64,000 bases of DNA, taken from Ignavibacteriales bacterium (GTDB taxonomy: Bacteria; Bacteroidota; Ignavibacteria; Ignavibacteriales; Melioribacteraceae). Shown here piece by piece: positions 18,652 to 28,077 of this stretch. Location of the stretch: NCBI GenBank assembly GCA_020635275.1, contig JACKAA010000005.1:62001-126000 (forward strand), read 5' to 3'. A program made the translations under genes and the position numbers. The notes beneath the pieces are model-generated. The model saw nothing but the letters and a program-made list of their open reading frames with translations. It was not told the origin of the DNA and did not search any database. How positions within the stretch are numbered: position 1 is the stretch's first letter; the number at the start of each line of letters is the position of its first letter.

Positions 18652-20034
18652 CTAGGCTAGAAAAATGGTTAGAAGGGTAAAATAAATTAGCAAGCCAAAT
18701 ACATCATTTGTTGTAGTAACAAAAGGGCCGGTTGCTATTGCGGGATCAATTTTTAATCTCTTCATAATAACCGGAACAATAGCACCAATCATTGTGGCAT
18801 TTACCATTATAACAAAAAGTGAAAAGGATAATATATAAGCAAATTTAATTTCAGCATTAAAAACGTAAAAAGTTACACCAAGTAAAAAGAGAGTGCATAT
18901 TAATGAATTTAATAATGCAACTCTTAATTCCTTAAATAACCTTTTTAATGTATCGTTAACCCAAAAATCGCCGGCATTAATTGCTTGAACCATAACAATA
19001 GATGATTGACTTCCGGCACTTCCTCCCATTGCCATAACTATAGGAATAAAAAAGCTGGCAATAATAATTTTTTCAATAGATGCTTGGAATGATGCTAAAA
19101 CTACTGCACTTAACAGTTCTCCGGCTAATGATACAAATAACCAGGGCAACCTGTTCCTTGAAACACGAAATGTAGAATAGCTAAATTCTTCTTCTTCAGT
19201 TAAACCAGCAATTTTCTGCAAATCTTCAGAAGCTTCTTCCTGAATAACATCTTGAATATCATCAAAAGTGATTCTGCCTAACATTCTCCTGTGATCATCA
19301 ACAACAGGAATAGCAACCAAATCATACTTATTCATTATATTAGCAACTTCTTCCTGGTCCATTTCAGGGTGAACAAACATCAAATCTTCTTGTATAACTG
19401 TTTTAACTTTTTTTTGAAGCGGATTAGTCAGCAAAGATTTTAATGTTACTATTCCGAGTAATTCATCATTTTCTTTTAATACATAAATATGATATATATG
19501 ATCAAATTCTTCAGCATTTTTTCTTACTTCAGCAATAGCATCTTTTATAGTTGCGTTACTATCAATAGAAACAAAATTACTAGTCATAATACCGCCGGCA
19601 GTATCTTCGGGGTATTTAAGCAATTCAATTACATCTTCAGAATCTTCTTTATCAATATTCTTTAAAACTTGTCTAGCAATTTGTTCTGGAAGATCACTTA
19701 CAATATCAGTCGCATCATCGGTATATAGTTCATCAACAATTTCAGTGATAGTTTTTAAATCAATATCTTTTAATATTTTTTCGCGCAGATTTTCATCAAT
19801 TTCGGTAATTACTTCACCGGCAGTTATAGTATCTAAAATTGAAAAGGCATATTTTGCACTGTCAATATCAATATGATTTATAATTTCAGCAATATCGGCG
19901 GGATGTAGATCTGCGAAGATATTTAATAAACTCTTTTCAGCATTCTCTTTAATTAAGCTGGTAATATTATCTAAGAGTTCATTATCAATCTGTAAAATTG
20001 TCTTTACCGTTGTTAATTTGTTTTCTTCTTGCAT
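18652..20034 (-). CDS. mgtE: Magnesium transporter MgtE
   Basis: This 460-residue protein has the standard MgtE layout: an N-terminal superhelical domain (about 1-135, with LHPADIAEIINHID), two CBS domains (about 140-265, with YPEDTAGGIM at their start), then five transmembrane helices from about 280. The pore-domain sequence MAMGGSAGSQSS and FVTTTNDVFGLLIYF near the C-terminus are typical. It imports Mg2+ down the electrochemical gradient and is gated by Mg2+ binding to the cytoplasmic domains. The start codon lies inside the end of rsmA (22-base overlap), so translation is likely coupled. Confidence 0.96.
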   Translation of the reverse strand: MQEENKLTTVKTILQIDNELLDNITSLIKENAEKSLLNIFADLHPADIAEIINHIDIDSAKYAFSILDTITAGEVITEIDENLREKILKDIDLKTITEIVDELYTDDATDIVSDLPEQIARQVLKNIDKEDSEDVIELLKYPEDTAGGIMTSNFVSIDSNATIKDAIAEVRKNAEEFDHIYHIYVLKENDELLGIVTLKSLLTNPLQKKVKTVIQEDLMFVHPEMDQEEVANIMNKYDLVAIPVVDDHRRMLGRITFDDIQDVIQEEASEDLQKIAGLTEEEEFSYSTFRVSRNRLPWLFVSLAGELLSAVVLASFQASIEKIIIASFFIPIVMAMGGSAGSQSSIVMVQAINAGDFWVNDTLKRLFKELRVALLNSLICTLFLLGVTFYVFNAEIKFAYILSFSLFVIMVNATMIGAIVPVIMKRLKIDPAIATGPFVTTTNDVFGLLIYFTLLTIFLA

Positions 20035-20804
20035 ACTTGATTCTGCAGATATTCAGTTAATTCCAAAAAGTCATTTAAATCAAATTCTTCTGCTCTTTTT
20101 GATAAATCTAAATTAACTTTTGAAAAATCATAATCTTTAAATATACTATTCCTAAGAGAATTATTTAAGGTTTTTCTTCTATTTCCAAAAGCCGCTTTAA
20201 CAGTTTTAATAAATAACTTATTGTCAATATTTTCTTTTTCCAACTTGTTAAATTTAATATGAATTATTGCAGATTCCATATTGGGTTTTGGAAAAAAAAC
20301 ATTTGGTGATACTTTTGTAATTATTTTCACACAGCTAAAATAACTAAAAATTATTGTGAGAATTCCATATTCCTTTGTTTGTTTAACTGCAACAAGTCTT
20401 TTTGCAATATCTAAAGGAATTATAAAAACAGCTTCATTAACAAAATCTTTTTCCTCAAGTAACTTAAAAAGTATACTTCCCGTTAAGTTAAAAGGAATAT
20501 TACCTATTATCTTAATTTTTTCTGTAAATCCTAATTCAGATATCCTAATATTTAGGAAATCACCTTGTATTAAATCAACGTTTGGATATTTTTCTATTAG
20601 TTCTTTTATAACTCTCGTATCAATTTCTACAGCAGTTAACTTATCTAAGTTTTCGAGCAAAATTTCAGTTATAAAACCTTTACCCGGACCAATCTCCAAA
20701 ACAGCATCATTTGGTTTTAATTCCAACGGTAAAATCATTTTATTAACAATATTCTTATCAATAAGATAATTTTGACCAAATTTTTTTAATGGTTTAATTC
20801 CCAT
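20013..20804 (-). CDS. rsmA: 16S rRNA dimethyladenosine transferase (RsmA/KsgA)
   Basis: This 263-residue enzyme dimethylates two adjacent adenines in the 3' terminal hairpin of 16S rRNA during 30S maturation. Motifs: KKFGQNYLIDKNI at the N-terminus, the SAM site VLEIGPGKGFIT, and IIGNIPFNLTGSILFKLL as the NLPY-like catalytic motif IV. The catalytic motif reads NIPF rather than the textbook NLPY, which is within family variation. It is the first gene of the rsmA-mgtE-PAP2-ubiE operon and is divergent from the ROK gene across a 97-base AT-rich gap. Confidence 0.96.
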   Translation of the reverse strand: MGIKPLKKFGQNYLIDKNIVNKMILPLELKPNDAVLEIGPGKGFITEILLENLDKLTAVEIDTRVIKELIEKYPNVDLIQGDFLNIRISELGFTEKIKIIGNIPFNLTGSILFKLLEEKDFVNEAVFIIPLDIAKRLVAVKQTKEYGILTIIFSYFSCVKIITKVSPNVFFPKPNMESAIIHIKFNKLEKENIDNKLFIKTVKAAFGNRRKTLNNSLRNSIFKDYDFSKVNLDLSKRAEEFDLNDFLELTEYLQNQVCKKKTN

Positions 20805-20901
20805 TGTTATTAAAAAAATCCTTAGTTTTTAATACTTAATTCTGCAAAAAAAATATTATTTTCCTAGTAAGATACTAATTAAAAACTGTAAGGAGTAAAT
20901 C

Positions 20902-21870
20902 TTGAATAAAGAATTTGTAATTTCGACTGATTTAGGCGGAACGAAAATATTATCAGCCCTAATTAACAAAGAAAATAAAATTATCGAGAGATCAAAACTT
21001 GCCACAGATTCAAACAAGGGTCCGGATTTTATTGTTGAATGTATTGCAAAATCAGTTAAAAGTCTCCTTAAAAAAACCGGAATTGATCAAAAAGAAGTGC
21101 GTGCATTATCATTAGGAGTTCCCGGAACAGTTAATCCGGAAAGTGGAATTATTTCCATTGCACCTAATCTTAATATTAAAAACTATAACATAAAAAAAGC
21201 ACTTCAAAAATATTTTGAGATACCCGTTTTATTAGAAAATGATGTAAACCTTGGCGGACTTGGAGTAAAATATTTTGAGTATAAAAATAAAGTGAAAAAC
21301 ATGCTTGTAGTTTTTGTTGGCACTGGAATAGGCGGAGCTTTGATTTTTAATGGAAAATTATACAGAGGTTCATCATTTTTTGCCGGAGAAATTGGACACA
21401 TGAAAGTAAATTTTGACGGGTCCCTAAATGCTGGTGATAGTAAAGAAACTTTTGAGTCTTTAGCAAGCAGAACTGCCATTGTAAATTCTATTGTTGTTAA
21501 ATCAAAGAAAAATGATACGGTATTAAAAAAGACAATCAAAAAAGGGGAGAGAATAAAAAGCAAAACTCTTTCTAAAGCTATTACTGAAAAAGATAAACTT
21601 GTTATAGAAGAAATGACTAAAGGTTGTAAGATTATTGGAACAGTGCTGGGAAGTTTAACAACTTTACTTAATTTTGATACTATTGTGTTAGGCGGTGGTG
21701 CTATTGAAGCAAATGAAGAATTTATGATGACAAGAATAAAGAAAGCATTTTTTGAAGCCGTAATTGAACCTGCAGGAAAAATTGCAAAAGTAACAGCTAC
21801 TAAACTTGGTGATGATGCTGCAATTTACGGCGGTATTGCATTAGCTGATGAGTTTTTACCCAATGAATAA
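20902..21870 (+). CDS. ROK-family sugar kinase-like protein lacking the zinc-binding cysteines
   Basis: This 322-residue protein starts at a TTG (20902), chosen because AAGGAG at 20890-20895 is ideally placed and the phosphate-binding motif STDLGGTKI follows at once. Further ROK features are SLGVPGTVNPESG, LENDVNLGG, VFVGTGIGGALI, GEIGHM and a C-terminal GGGAIEAN. The normal zinc motif after GEIGH (CxCGxxGCxE) is absent: the segment reads NAGDSKETFES with no cysteine. Typical ROK glucokinases need that zinc site for the sugar pocket, so this is either a diverged glucose/hexose kinase or a protein with another role. The class D beta-lactamase gene overlaps its last 8 bases. Confidence 0.85.
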   Translation: MNKEFVISTDLGGTKILSALINKENKIIERSKLATDSNKGPDFIVECIAKSVKSLLKKTGIDQKEVRALSLGVPGTVNPESGIISIAPNLNIKNYNIKKALQKYFEIPVLLENDVNLGGLGVKYFEYKNKVKNMLVVFVGTGIGGALIFNGKLYRGSSFFAGEIGHMKVNFDGSLNAGDSKETFESLASRTAIVNSIVVKSKKNDTVLKKTIKKGERIKSKTLSKAITEKDKLVIEEMTKGCKIIGTVLGSLTTLLNFDTIVLGGGAIEANEEFMMTRIKKAFFEAVIEPAGKIAKVTATKLGDDAAIYGGIALADEFLPNE

Positions 21871-22669
21871 GATCGCGAAAATATTAGTTTTAATAATTAT
21901 TCAAGTAAGCAGTCTAATCGCTCAGTTGAATAATGATAAAGTATTTATTGAAAATGAAAACTGGAGTGAGTTCTATAATTCAGCAAAAGTAAATGGAACG
22001 TTTGTTCTCACTAAACTCAATTCTGATTCAATATTTTGCTTCAATAAAAATAGAACTGATTCTTCGTTTTTGCCAGCATCTACTTTTAAGATTATCAATT
22101 CCTTAATTTCTTTAGAGACAAAAGCAATTGAAGATGAAAATGAAATAATTAAATGGGACGGTCAAAAACGTTTTTTAGAAAATTGGAACCAAGATCAAAA
22201 CCTGAGATCAGCAATAAAATATTCATGCGTTTGGTTTTACCAAGAATTAGCAAGAAGAGTTGGAAAAGAAAAAATGCAATATTATTTGGATGTATGTAAT
22301 TATGGTAATTCAAAAATGGGAGATAAAATTGATACTTTTTGGTTGGAAGGAGATATTAGAATTTCTGCTAAGGAACAAATAAAATTTTTGACAAACTTCT
22401 TAAATAAAACTTTACCTTTTTCTGATAGGAATTTTGAAATAGTAAAAAATATTATGTTGATTGATTCAACAGATAAATATAAGTATTATGCAAAAACTGG
22501 TTGGACAGCCAGAGTGGAAAGAGAAATTGGATGGTATGTTGGTTTTGTTGAAAGATTAGGGGAGACTTGGATTTTTGCAATAAATATTGATATGAATGGA
22601 ATTGATGATGCTAAATATAGAATTGAAATTACAGAATCGATACTTAAACAAGAAGGGATATTAAATTAA
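21863..22669 (+). CDS. Class D (OXA-type) beta-lactamase or closely related penicillin-binding enzyme
   Basis: This 268-residue protein has every class D motif in order. These are the serine and lysine of STFK (Ser73, Lys76, the residue normally carboxylated), Ser-Cys-Val at 121-123 (SxV), YGN at 147-149, Trp160 (the tryptophan that shields the carboxylysine) and KTG at 211-213. A signal peptide (MNKIAKILVLIIIQVSSLIA) puts it in the periplasm. The ATG at 21863 is preferred over one at 21848 because it begins directly with the signal peptide. It overlaps the ROK gene by 8 bases and converges on the ABC-F gene with a 2-base gap. Intact motifs predict hydrolytic activity, but a role in cell-wall sensing (BlaR/MecR sensor-like domain) cannot be excluded. 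No mobile element is near it, so it looks like resident chromosomal DNA. Confidence 0.9.
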   Translation: MNKIAKILVLIIIQVSSLIAQLNNDKVFIENENWSEFYNSAKVNGTFVLTKLNSDSIFCFNKNRTDSSFLPASTFKIINSLISLETKAIEDENEIIKWDGQKRFLENWNQDQNLRSAIKYSCVWFYQELARRVGKEKMQYYLDVCNYGNSKMGDKIDTFWLEGDIRISAKEQIKFLTNFLNKTLPFSDRNFEIVKNIMLIDSTDKYKYYAKTGWTARVEREIGWYVGFVERLGETWIFAINIDMNGIDDAKYRIEITESILKQEGILN

Positions 22670-22671
22670 TT

Positions 22672-24627
22672 TTAACTAGCAATATTTAATTCATTATTAA
22701 TTCGCTCGAGTTTTTCTTGTAACTCGGTCCACTCCAAATACTTACTATCTAGCTCATTTTTTACTTGATCATATTCTATTTTAACTTTTTTAACCAACTC
22801 TGAATTTGAATAAATTTCTTCTTTAGTAAGATCACTTTCAAGTATGTTTTTTTTATTTTCAAACTCTTCAATCTGTTTCTCTATTTTACTAATATTATTT
22901 TTTAGATCTTTTGTTGCAGAATGTTCTTTTTGTCTTCTTTCTGCCTCAAGTCTTTTCTGTTCTTTTCTTGTTAATTTTTGATCGGTATTATTAAGAATAC
23001 TCTTATTAGGAGAATCTTCACTTTCCTCTTCTCTTTTAGCTAAATAATATTCAATTCCACCATAATATTCTTTTAGTTTATTGTCTCTAACTTCAATAAC
23101 TTTTGTAACTATTGACTTAAGAAAATCAATATCATGAGAAACAATAATTAAGGTACCTTTAAATTCTTTAAGTGCATTTTGCACAATAAGTTTTGAGTCG
23201 AAATCCAAATGATTTGTAGGCTCATCCAGAACAATAGTATTTGCTTTTGTTAGCAGAACTTTTGCCAATGCTACTCTGCTTTTTTCTCCACCGGAAAGAA
23301 CTTTTATTTTTTTAAATACATCATCACCATTAAAAAGAAAAGCTCCCAGTATTGTTCTCAACTGAGGAATTGTATTTTCACTATCACTTTGAGCAAGTTC
23401 AGAAATAATATCATTTTCTAAATTAAGATTATCAACAACATCCTGTGCATAAAAAGAAATAAAAGTATTATGCCCTAATTCAATATTACCAGAAGTAGGT
23501 TTTATTTTTTGAGAAATAAGTTTTGACAAAGTTGTTTTGCCTGCACCGTTAGGACCAACTAATGCAACTTTTTCGCCTCTTTCAATTTGTAAATTAATTT
23601 GACTTAAAACCAAATTGTCATCGTAAGCTTTTGAAAGATTGCTAATTTTTATTGGTAAAACACCGCTTTGTATTGAATCAAAAAATCTAAAGTGAATTTT
23701 ATTTTCTTTATCAGCAATTTGAATTCTATCTATTTTTTCTAACTGTTTTACTCTGCTTTGAACTTGTTTGGCTTTTGTGGCTTTATATCTGAATCTTTCA
23801 ATAAAATCTTCAGTTTGTTTAATCTTTTTCTGTTGATCCCTTAATTCTGCTTTTAATCTTATGTCACGTTCTTCTTTAAATTGCAGATAATCATTATAAT
23901 TTCCTTTAAAGAATGTTACATTTTTAAAGTAGATCTCAAGCGTTTTAGAACAGATTCTGTTTACAAAATATCTATCGTGGCTTACTAAGATTATTGCACC
24001 TTTAAATGCTTTTAAGAATTTCACAAGCCATTGCAGTGAGTCAATATCTAAATGATTTGTCGGCTCATCTAAAAGAATTAAATCATTTGCAGATGTTAAG
24101 ATTTTTGCTAATTCAACTCTCATTTGCCATCCGCCAGAGAGTTCTGAAGTTTTTCTATTTAAATCATTTGTTGTAAATCCCAATCCCATAAGAATCTTTT
24201 CAATCTTTGCATTAATTTCATAATATTCGCTTTCTTCCATTTTGGAATGTAGCAGCCCCAATTTTTCAGCAATCTTATCATGTGTAACTTTATCTAAGTT
24301 TTTGTCTAAAAGATTTTGGTTAAGTTTATTTTCCTCTTCTTCTATCTCTTTAACAAATTTTACTGAATTTCTTACTTCTTCAAAAATTGTCTTATCACTT
24401 AAAGAAATTAATTCTTGAGGCAAGTAGCCAATTTGAATGCCTTTTTTAAACTGAATATTGCCGGTTTCTTGACTTTGCAACCCAGAAAGTATTTTAAGGA
24501 ATGTTGATTTACCTGCTCCATTAGAACCAACTAACGCAATTTTATCGGTCTCTTGGATTTTTAAGTTTACGTTTTCAAAAAGTGAATTGCCGGTAAACTG
24601 TACGGAAAGATTTATAATGTCAATCAT
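22672..24627 (-). CDS. ABC-F family ATPase (ribosome-associated, Uup/YheS-like)
   Basis: This 651-residue soluble protein has two ABC domains and no membrane segment. Walker A motifs are GSNGAGKST and GPNGAGKTT, signatures LSGGWQMRVELA and LSGGEKSRVALA, Walker B LLDEPTNHLD and VLDEPTNHLD. A linker (about 240-310) rich in charged residues (RYKATKAKQVQSRVKQLEK) is the P-site tRNA-interaction motif region. A long C-terminal coiled coil (about 540-645) resembles Uup. ABC-F proteins act in the ribosomal E site; some give resistance to ribosome drugs. This one looks like the housekeeping type, and resistance is not indicated by anything else in the sequence. Confidence 0.93.
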   Translation of the reverse strand: MIDIINLSVQFTGNSLFENVNLKIQETDKIALVGSNGAGKSTFLKILSGLQSQETGNIQFKKGIQIGYLPQELISLSDKTIFEEVRNSVKFVKEIEEEENKLNQNLLDKNLDKVTHDKIAEKLGLLHSKMEESEYYEINAKIEKILMGLGFTTNDLNRKTSELSGGWQMRVELAKILTSANDLILLDEPTNHLDIDSLQWLVKFLKAFKGAIILVSHDRYFVNRICSKTLEIYFKNVTFFKGNYNDYLQFKEERDIRLKAELRDQQKKIKQTEDFIERFRYKATKAKQVQSRVKQLEKIDRIQIADKENKIHFRFFDSIQSGVLPIKISNLSKAYDDNLVLSQINLQIERGEKVALVGPNGAGKTTLSKLISQKIKPTSGNIELGHNTFISFYAQDVVDNLNLENDIISELAQSDSENTIPQLRTILGAFLFNGDDVFKKIKVLSGGEKSRVALAKVLLTKANTIVLDEPTNHLDFDSKLIVQNALKEFKGTLIIVSHDIDFLKSIVTKVIEVRDNKLKEYYGGIEYYLAKREEESEDSPNKSILNNTDQKLTRKEQKRLEAERRQKEHSATKDLKNNISKIEKQIEEFENKKNILESDLTKEEIYSNSELVKKVKIEYDQVKNELDSKYLEWTELQEKLERINNELNIAS

Positions 24628-24637
24628 GTAAAATTTC

Positions 24638-26893
24638 TTATTTTCTTAAAACCGCAAATTTAGCATGACCAACTTCATTTACTTCTGAATCATAAGCTAC
24701 AACAATATAAATTCCACTAGAGAGATATTTCCCATTTAAGTCTTTACAATTCCAATAAGTAGTCTTTCCGCCTATAGATAAAAATTCATTAACAAGATTT
24801 CCTGAAATATCAAAAATCTTAATTTCTGAATCTTCAACTAATCCGTCGACAATTAAAAATGGATTTGAATTTGATGAAAGTAAAACTGGATTTGGATAAA
24901 TAAATAGTTTTGAAAAGTCCTTATTTGGTTCAACAAAGTAAGTTGAAATGGCTGTAATTCCAAAATCAGTTCCTGCATATACAATACCATTTTGCTTATC
25001 TATTGCAATACTTTTAATAACATCAGTTGGAAGGGGAGAATTTGATTTTGTGAAATTTGCAATTAAGTTTGAACCATCAGAATTCATAAGGAAAATGCCC
25101 TTTTCTGTCCCAAACCATTTTTGATTTATTGGATCAACTGCAAGACAATTTACAGTTTGCTGTCTCATAGCAAAATATTGATCGCCTCTAATTGATTTTG
25201 GATCAGAAGGATTTGGAATAACATCTACTCCAATACTTGTAGCAATAATTAATTCACCATATTGATCGACAACTACATCTTTTACATCATTATTTCTTAA
25301 TCCATTGACAGATGACAATTTACCCCAAATGTCATCCGAAGTATTTTCTAATGTGCCATTGTCATTAAAATAGAATATACCTTCTGTTGCTGCATCACCG
25401 TTAAAATCGCCAGTAATCCATTTTGTACCATATTGATCAATAGTTAAATTCTCAACAGAGATTACTTGCGAACTTATGGAAGTTGGTATAGTATAACTAA
25501 TAATTTCACCATCAGTTTTAATAACGCCAATTGGTTTCCTATCGGCTGCCCAATAATTTAAGAACCATGTATTTCCTTCATCATCAGTTTCAGCATCATT
25601 TATTACTATAAAGTTATTTGAGTTTGGAATTCCTATCAATTCCGTTGTTTCAGAATCAAAAATTTCATATTCACTATTTTTATATTTAATAAATCCTTTT
25701 CCCCAACTGAGAAAATATACATCATTGTTTGAAGAAGATACTTTATGAAAATCATTAAATTTGAATGAAGAATTATTCGATGTGCTTATGTTTTCCCAAC
25801 TTTGCCTATCAAATTTTAATACTCCAATACCTTGATTATTTTTCCCAGTTCCCGACCATAAATTACCTTCTGAATCAACTGTTAAATTTATTGTTGAGTT
25901 TGTTCCTGGTGCGTTAGGATAAATAAAATTATTATTTCCTTCTCCAATAATTGCCAGTCCTGTGTATGAACCAACTGCAATTTCATTTGAGGGAAGAACA
26001 TCTATTTTAGATAAAACACCTGAGTTATATTTGAGTATCTCTTGGTTTTGATTTGAATGTAGATATAATGAACTTGCTGTATATCGTTCTAAATCATTAT
26101 CAAAATATCCTACAATACTATATAGATTTTGACCTTCAACGTACAGATTCAAAATTTTTGATCCTGATAAATATGCTACACTCCAGGTGCTATTTGTTTG
26201 TCTGTAAATGCCGTTATTTGTTGCAGCTAAAAGCTGTCCATTTAATTTAGTAACTCTATTTATTTCACTTACCGGAATATTTGAATTTAAGGAGATATTT
26301 TCCCAAGCTTCAGGCGCAGTTAAATTAGAAAATCCATCTTTATTAATTGCAATACCAGCTTGTGTAACAACATAAATTTTATCAGATAGAAAAACATTTA
26401 GTACGGGAGTTTCTGAAGTAAATGCTCCAAATTTTAAGATACTATCAAAAAATGACAAATCTTTTGAATTAATTAAAGAAAGTCCGAATTCTGTTGAAAC
26501 AAAAACAGTATCGCCACTTATTTGAATATCATTAATTCTTTTATTGCTTTTGTTTTCTTTAAATATTTCATAAATAGTGCTAACCTGATTTGTGCTAGGA
26601 TCATAAACATCTATATAACCTTCCGATGTACCAATCCAAATTTTATTGTCATTACTAATTGCTATTGACGTTAATGTTTGGCTAGACAATCCTTCAGATT
26701 TTGTAAGTAAAAAGTAGGTGCTATCAAGTTGAGAAAAACTAAATACTCCGCCATCAGTAACAGCCCAAAATATATTTTCATTGAATTCAAAATCATTTAT
26801 TTTCTGCATACTTGTATAATTCTGCCAACTTTTAATTTGTTGAGCATTTGTGTTAAAGGAAAACAGAATTATAATTAATAATATTTTTCTCAT
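24638..26893 (-). CDS. Beta-propeller protein with T9SS sorting domain, PorZ-like
   Basis: This 751-residue secreted protein begins with a signal peptide (MRKILLIIILFSFNTNA). About 600 residues of repeated propeller blades follow, with recurring NKIWIGTSEG-, GLSLINSK- and GNTWFLN-type segments, as in two-component-regulator propellers. It ends with a C-terminal sorting-type domain of about 90 residues containing FIYPNPV, SSGIYIVVAY and the terminal KFAVLRK. The N-terminus (WQNYTSMQKINDFEFNENIFWAVTDGGVFSF) resembles the start of PorZ, the propeller component of the T9SS attachment complex that works with PorU. PorZ is likely but a generic surface propeller is possible. It precedes the ABC-F gene by 10 bases. 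Confidence 0.8.
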   Translation of the reverse strand: MRKILLIIILFSFNTNAQQIKSWQNYTSMQKINDFEFNENIFWAVTDGGVFSFSQLDSTYFLLTKSEGLSSQTLTSIAISNDNKIWIGTSEGYIDVYDPSTNQVSTIYEIFKENKSNKRINDIQISGDTVFVSTEFGLSLINSKDLSFFDSILKFGAFTSETPVLNVFLSDKIYVVTQAGIAINKDGFSNLTAPEAWENISLNSNIPVSEINRVTKLNGQLLAATNNGIYRQTNSTWSVAYLSGSKILNLYVEGQNLYSIVGYFDNDLERYTASSLYLHSNQNQEILKYNSGVLSKIDVLPSNEIAVGSYTGLAIIGEGNNNFIYPNAPGTNSTINLTVDSEGNLWSGTGKNNQGIGVLKFDRQSWENISTSNNSSFKFNDFHKVSSSNNDVYFLSWGKGFIKYKNSEYEIFDSETTELIGIPNSNNFIVINDAETDDEGNTWFLNYWAADRKPIGVIKTDGEIISYTIPTSISSQVISVENLTIDQYGTKWITGDFNGDAATEGIFYFNDNGTLENTSDDIWGKLSSVNGLRNNDVKDVVVDQYGELIIATSIGVDVIPNPSDPKSIRGDQYFAMRQQTVNCLAVDPINQKWFGTEKGIFLMNSDGSNLIANFTKSNSPLPTDVIKSIAIDKQNGIVYAGTDFGITAISTYFVEPNKDFSKLFIYPNPVLLSSNSNPFLIVDGLVEDSEIKIFDISGNLVNEFLSIGGKTTYWNCKDLNGKYLSSGIYIVVAYDSEVNEVGHAKFAVLRK

Positions 26894-26964
26894 TTTTTCT
26901 TTTGGTTAATTTTTTGAAAAATAAAAAAATAAATAGTAGAAAGAAGTTTAAAAATTAATGACCA

Positions 26965-27798
26965 TTAAGATACATATTTTGTCTGAGCCATATTTCTAAT
27001 ATTTTCTACAACAGATAATGATGTAACATATTTGCCAAAATTTTCTTCATCATTACGCATTCCGCCATGAAAATCTGAACCTCCCGACTCAAGCAAACAG
27101 TACTGATTTACAATTCCTCTATAAAATCTTTGCTGGTATTTTTTATGTGATGAATGAACAACCTCAATTCCATCAATTCCTAAATTTATAAGATTTGTAA
27201 TTATCGATTCATTAATTCCATTGGGATGTGCTAAAAATGCCAAACCGCCTGAATCGTTAATTATTTTAATGGCACTTTGAGGAGAAACATGTATTTTTCT
27301 TTCAAATGCCGGACCATTATCACCGATATATTTATTAAAAGCTTCAAAAAAATTATTTACAAATCCTTTTTCTAACATAACTTTTGCAATATGAGGTCTG
27401 CAAATAGGAGAGTTTTTTGCGACTTTTAGTATATCCTTAATACTTATTTTAATATTTATTTTTTCTAATTTTTTTAAGATTCTTCGGGCTCTTTCAATTC
27501 TTTCATTTCTGAAAAATTGAAGATATTTGTTTAATTCCTCATCTTTATAATTAATAAAATAGCCTAATAAATGGACTTCTTTTCCATCAACATCAGTACT
27601 TATTTCAAGTCCGGGAACTATGTCGATTTCATATTTATTACCATAATGTATAGCTTCTTCTATTCCATCAATTGTATCATGATCTGTAATTCCAATTACA
27701 TCAATTTTTTTCTTTTTTGCTAAAATAATCAATTCTTTTGGAGTCAATGAACCATCAGAAAAAACTGTATGTGTATGTAAATCTGCTATTTTTTTCAA
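26965..27798 (-). CDS. PHP-domain phosphoesterase (TrpH/YciV-like, 3',5'-nucleoside bisphosphate phosphatase family)
   Basis: This 277-residue protein has the PHP motifs for a trinuclear metal site: DLHTHTVFSDG (His8, His10), GITDHDTIDG, PGLEIST, AHPNG and GGSDFHG near the C-terminus. The family includes RNase AM, which trims 5' ends of rRNA and short RNAs, and phosphatases acting on nucleoside 3',5'-bisphosphates. The start is a TTG (27798) giving MKKIADLHTHT; the ribosome-binding site (GAAAG) is weak. It is upstream of the PorZ-like gene with about 70 bases between, and divergent from gapA. Confidence 0.9.
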   Translation of the reverse strand: MKKIADLHTHTVFSDGSLTPKELIILAKKKKIDVIGITDHDTIDGIEEAIHYGNKYEIDIVPGLEISTDVDGKEVHLLGYFINYKDEELNKYLQFFRNERIERARRILKKLEKINIKISIKDILKVAKNSPICRPHIAKVMLEKGFVNNFFEAFNKYIGDNGPAFERKIHVSPQSAIKIINDSGGLAFLAHPNGINESIITNLINLGIDGIEVVHSSHKKYQQRFYRGIVNQYCLLESGGSDFHGGMRNDEENFGKYVTSLSVVENIRNMAQTKYVS

Positions 27799-27997
27799 TT
27801 TATTGATATCTTTCTTTTATCTTTAATTATCTAAATGTAACTAAATTTAAAGAGTTATTCACCATTCTCAATCATTTTTGTTCTAAAAATTTATAATCAT
27901 TTTATAGATTTAAGTTTAATACATAATGTTAATTTTTGTTAAATATAAAAAAACGTGAATTTTTATTCTCTTTAACGAATATATAAAGGTCTCTTAA

Positions 27998-28028
27998 TTG
28001 TATTTATGTGCACTAAATTGTATTTTTG
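27998..28028 (+). promoter_or_regulatory. gapA promoter of Bacteroidota type (TTG-N20-TATTTTTG)
   Basis: TTG at 27998-28000 is followed by exactly 20 bases and then TATTTTTG at 28021-28028, a full match to the TAnnTTTG -7 element of Bacteroidota housekeeping promoters. A ribosome-binding site AAAGGAG at 28064-28070 precedes the ATG at 28078. The rest of the 279-base gap towards the PHP gene shows no other feature. Confidence 0.55.
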
Positions 28029-28077
28029 ACAATTGTAAATTATTAATTAAACAAACTTAAATTAAAGGAGTTAATAA

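Noticed and set aside
27799..28077. tRNA or small RNA in the gap before gapA
   Set aside because: No T-arm or cloverleaf-type pairing was seen; the gap is explained by the promoter.
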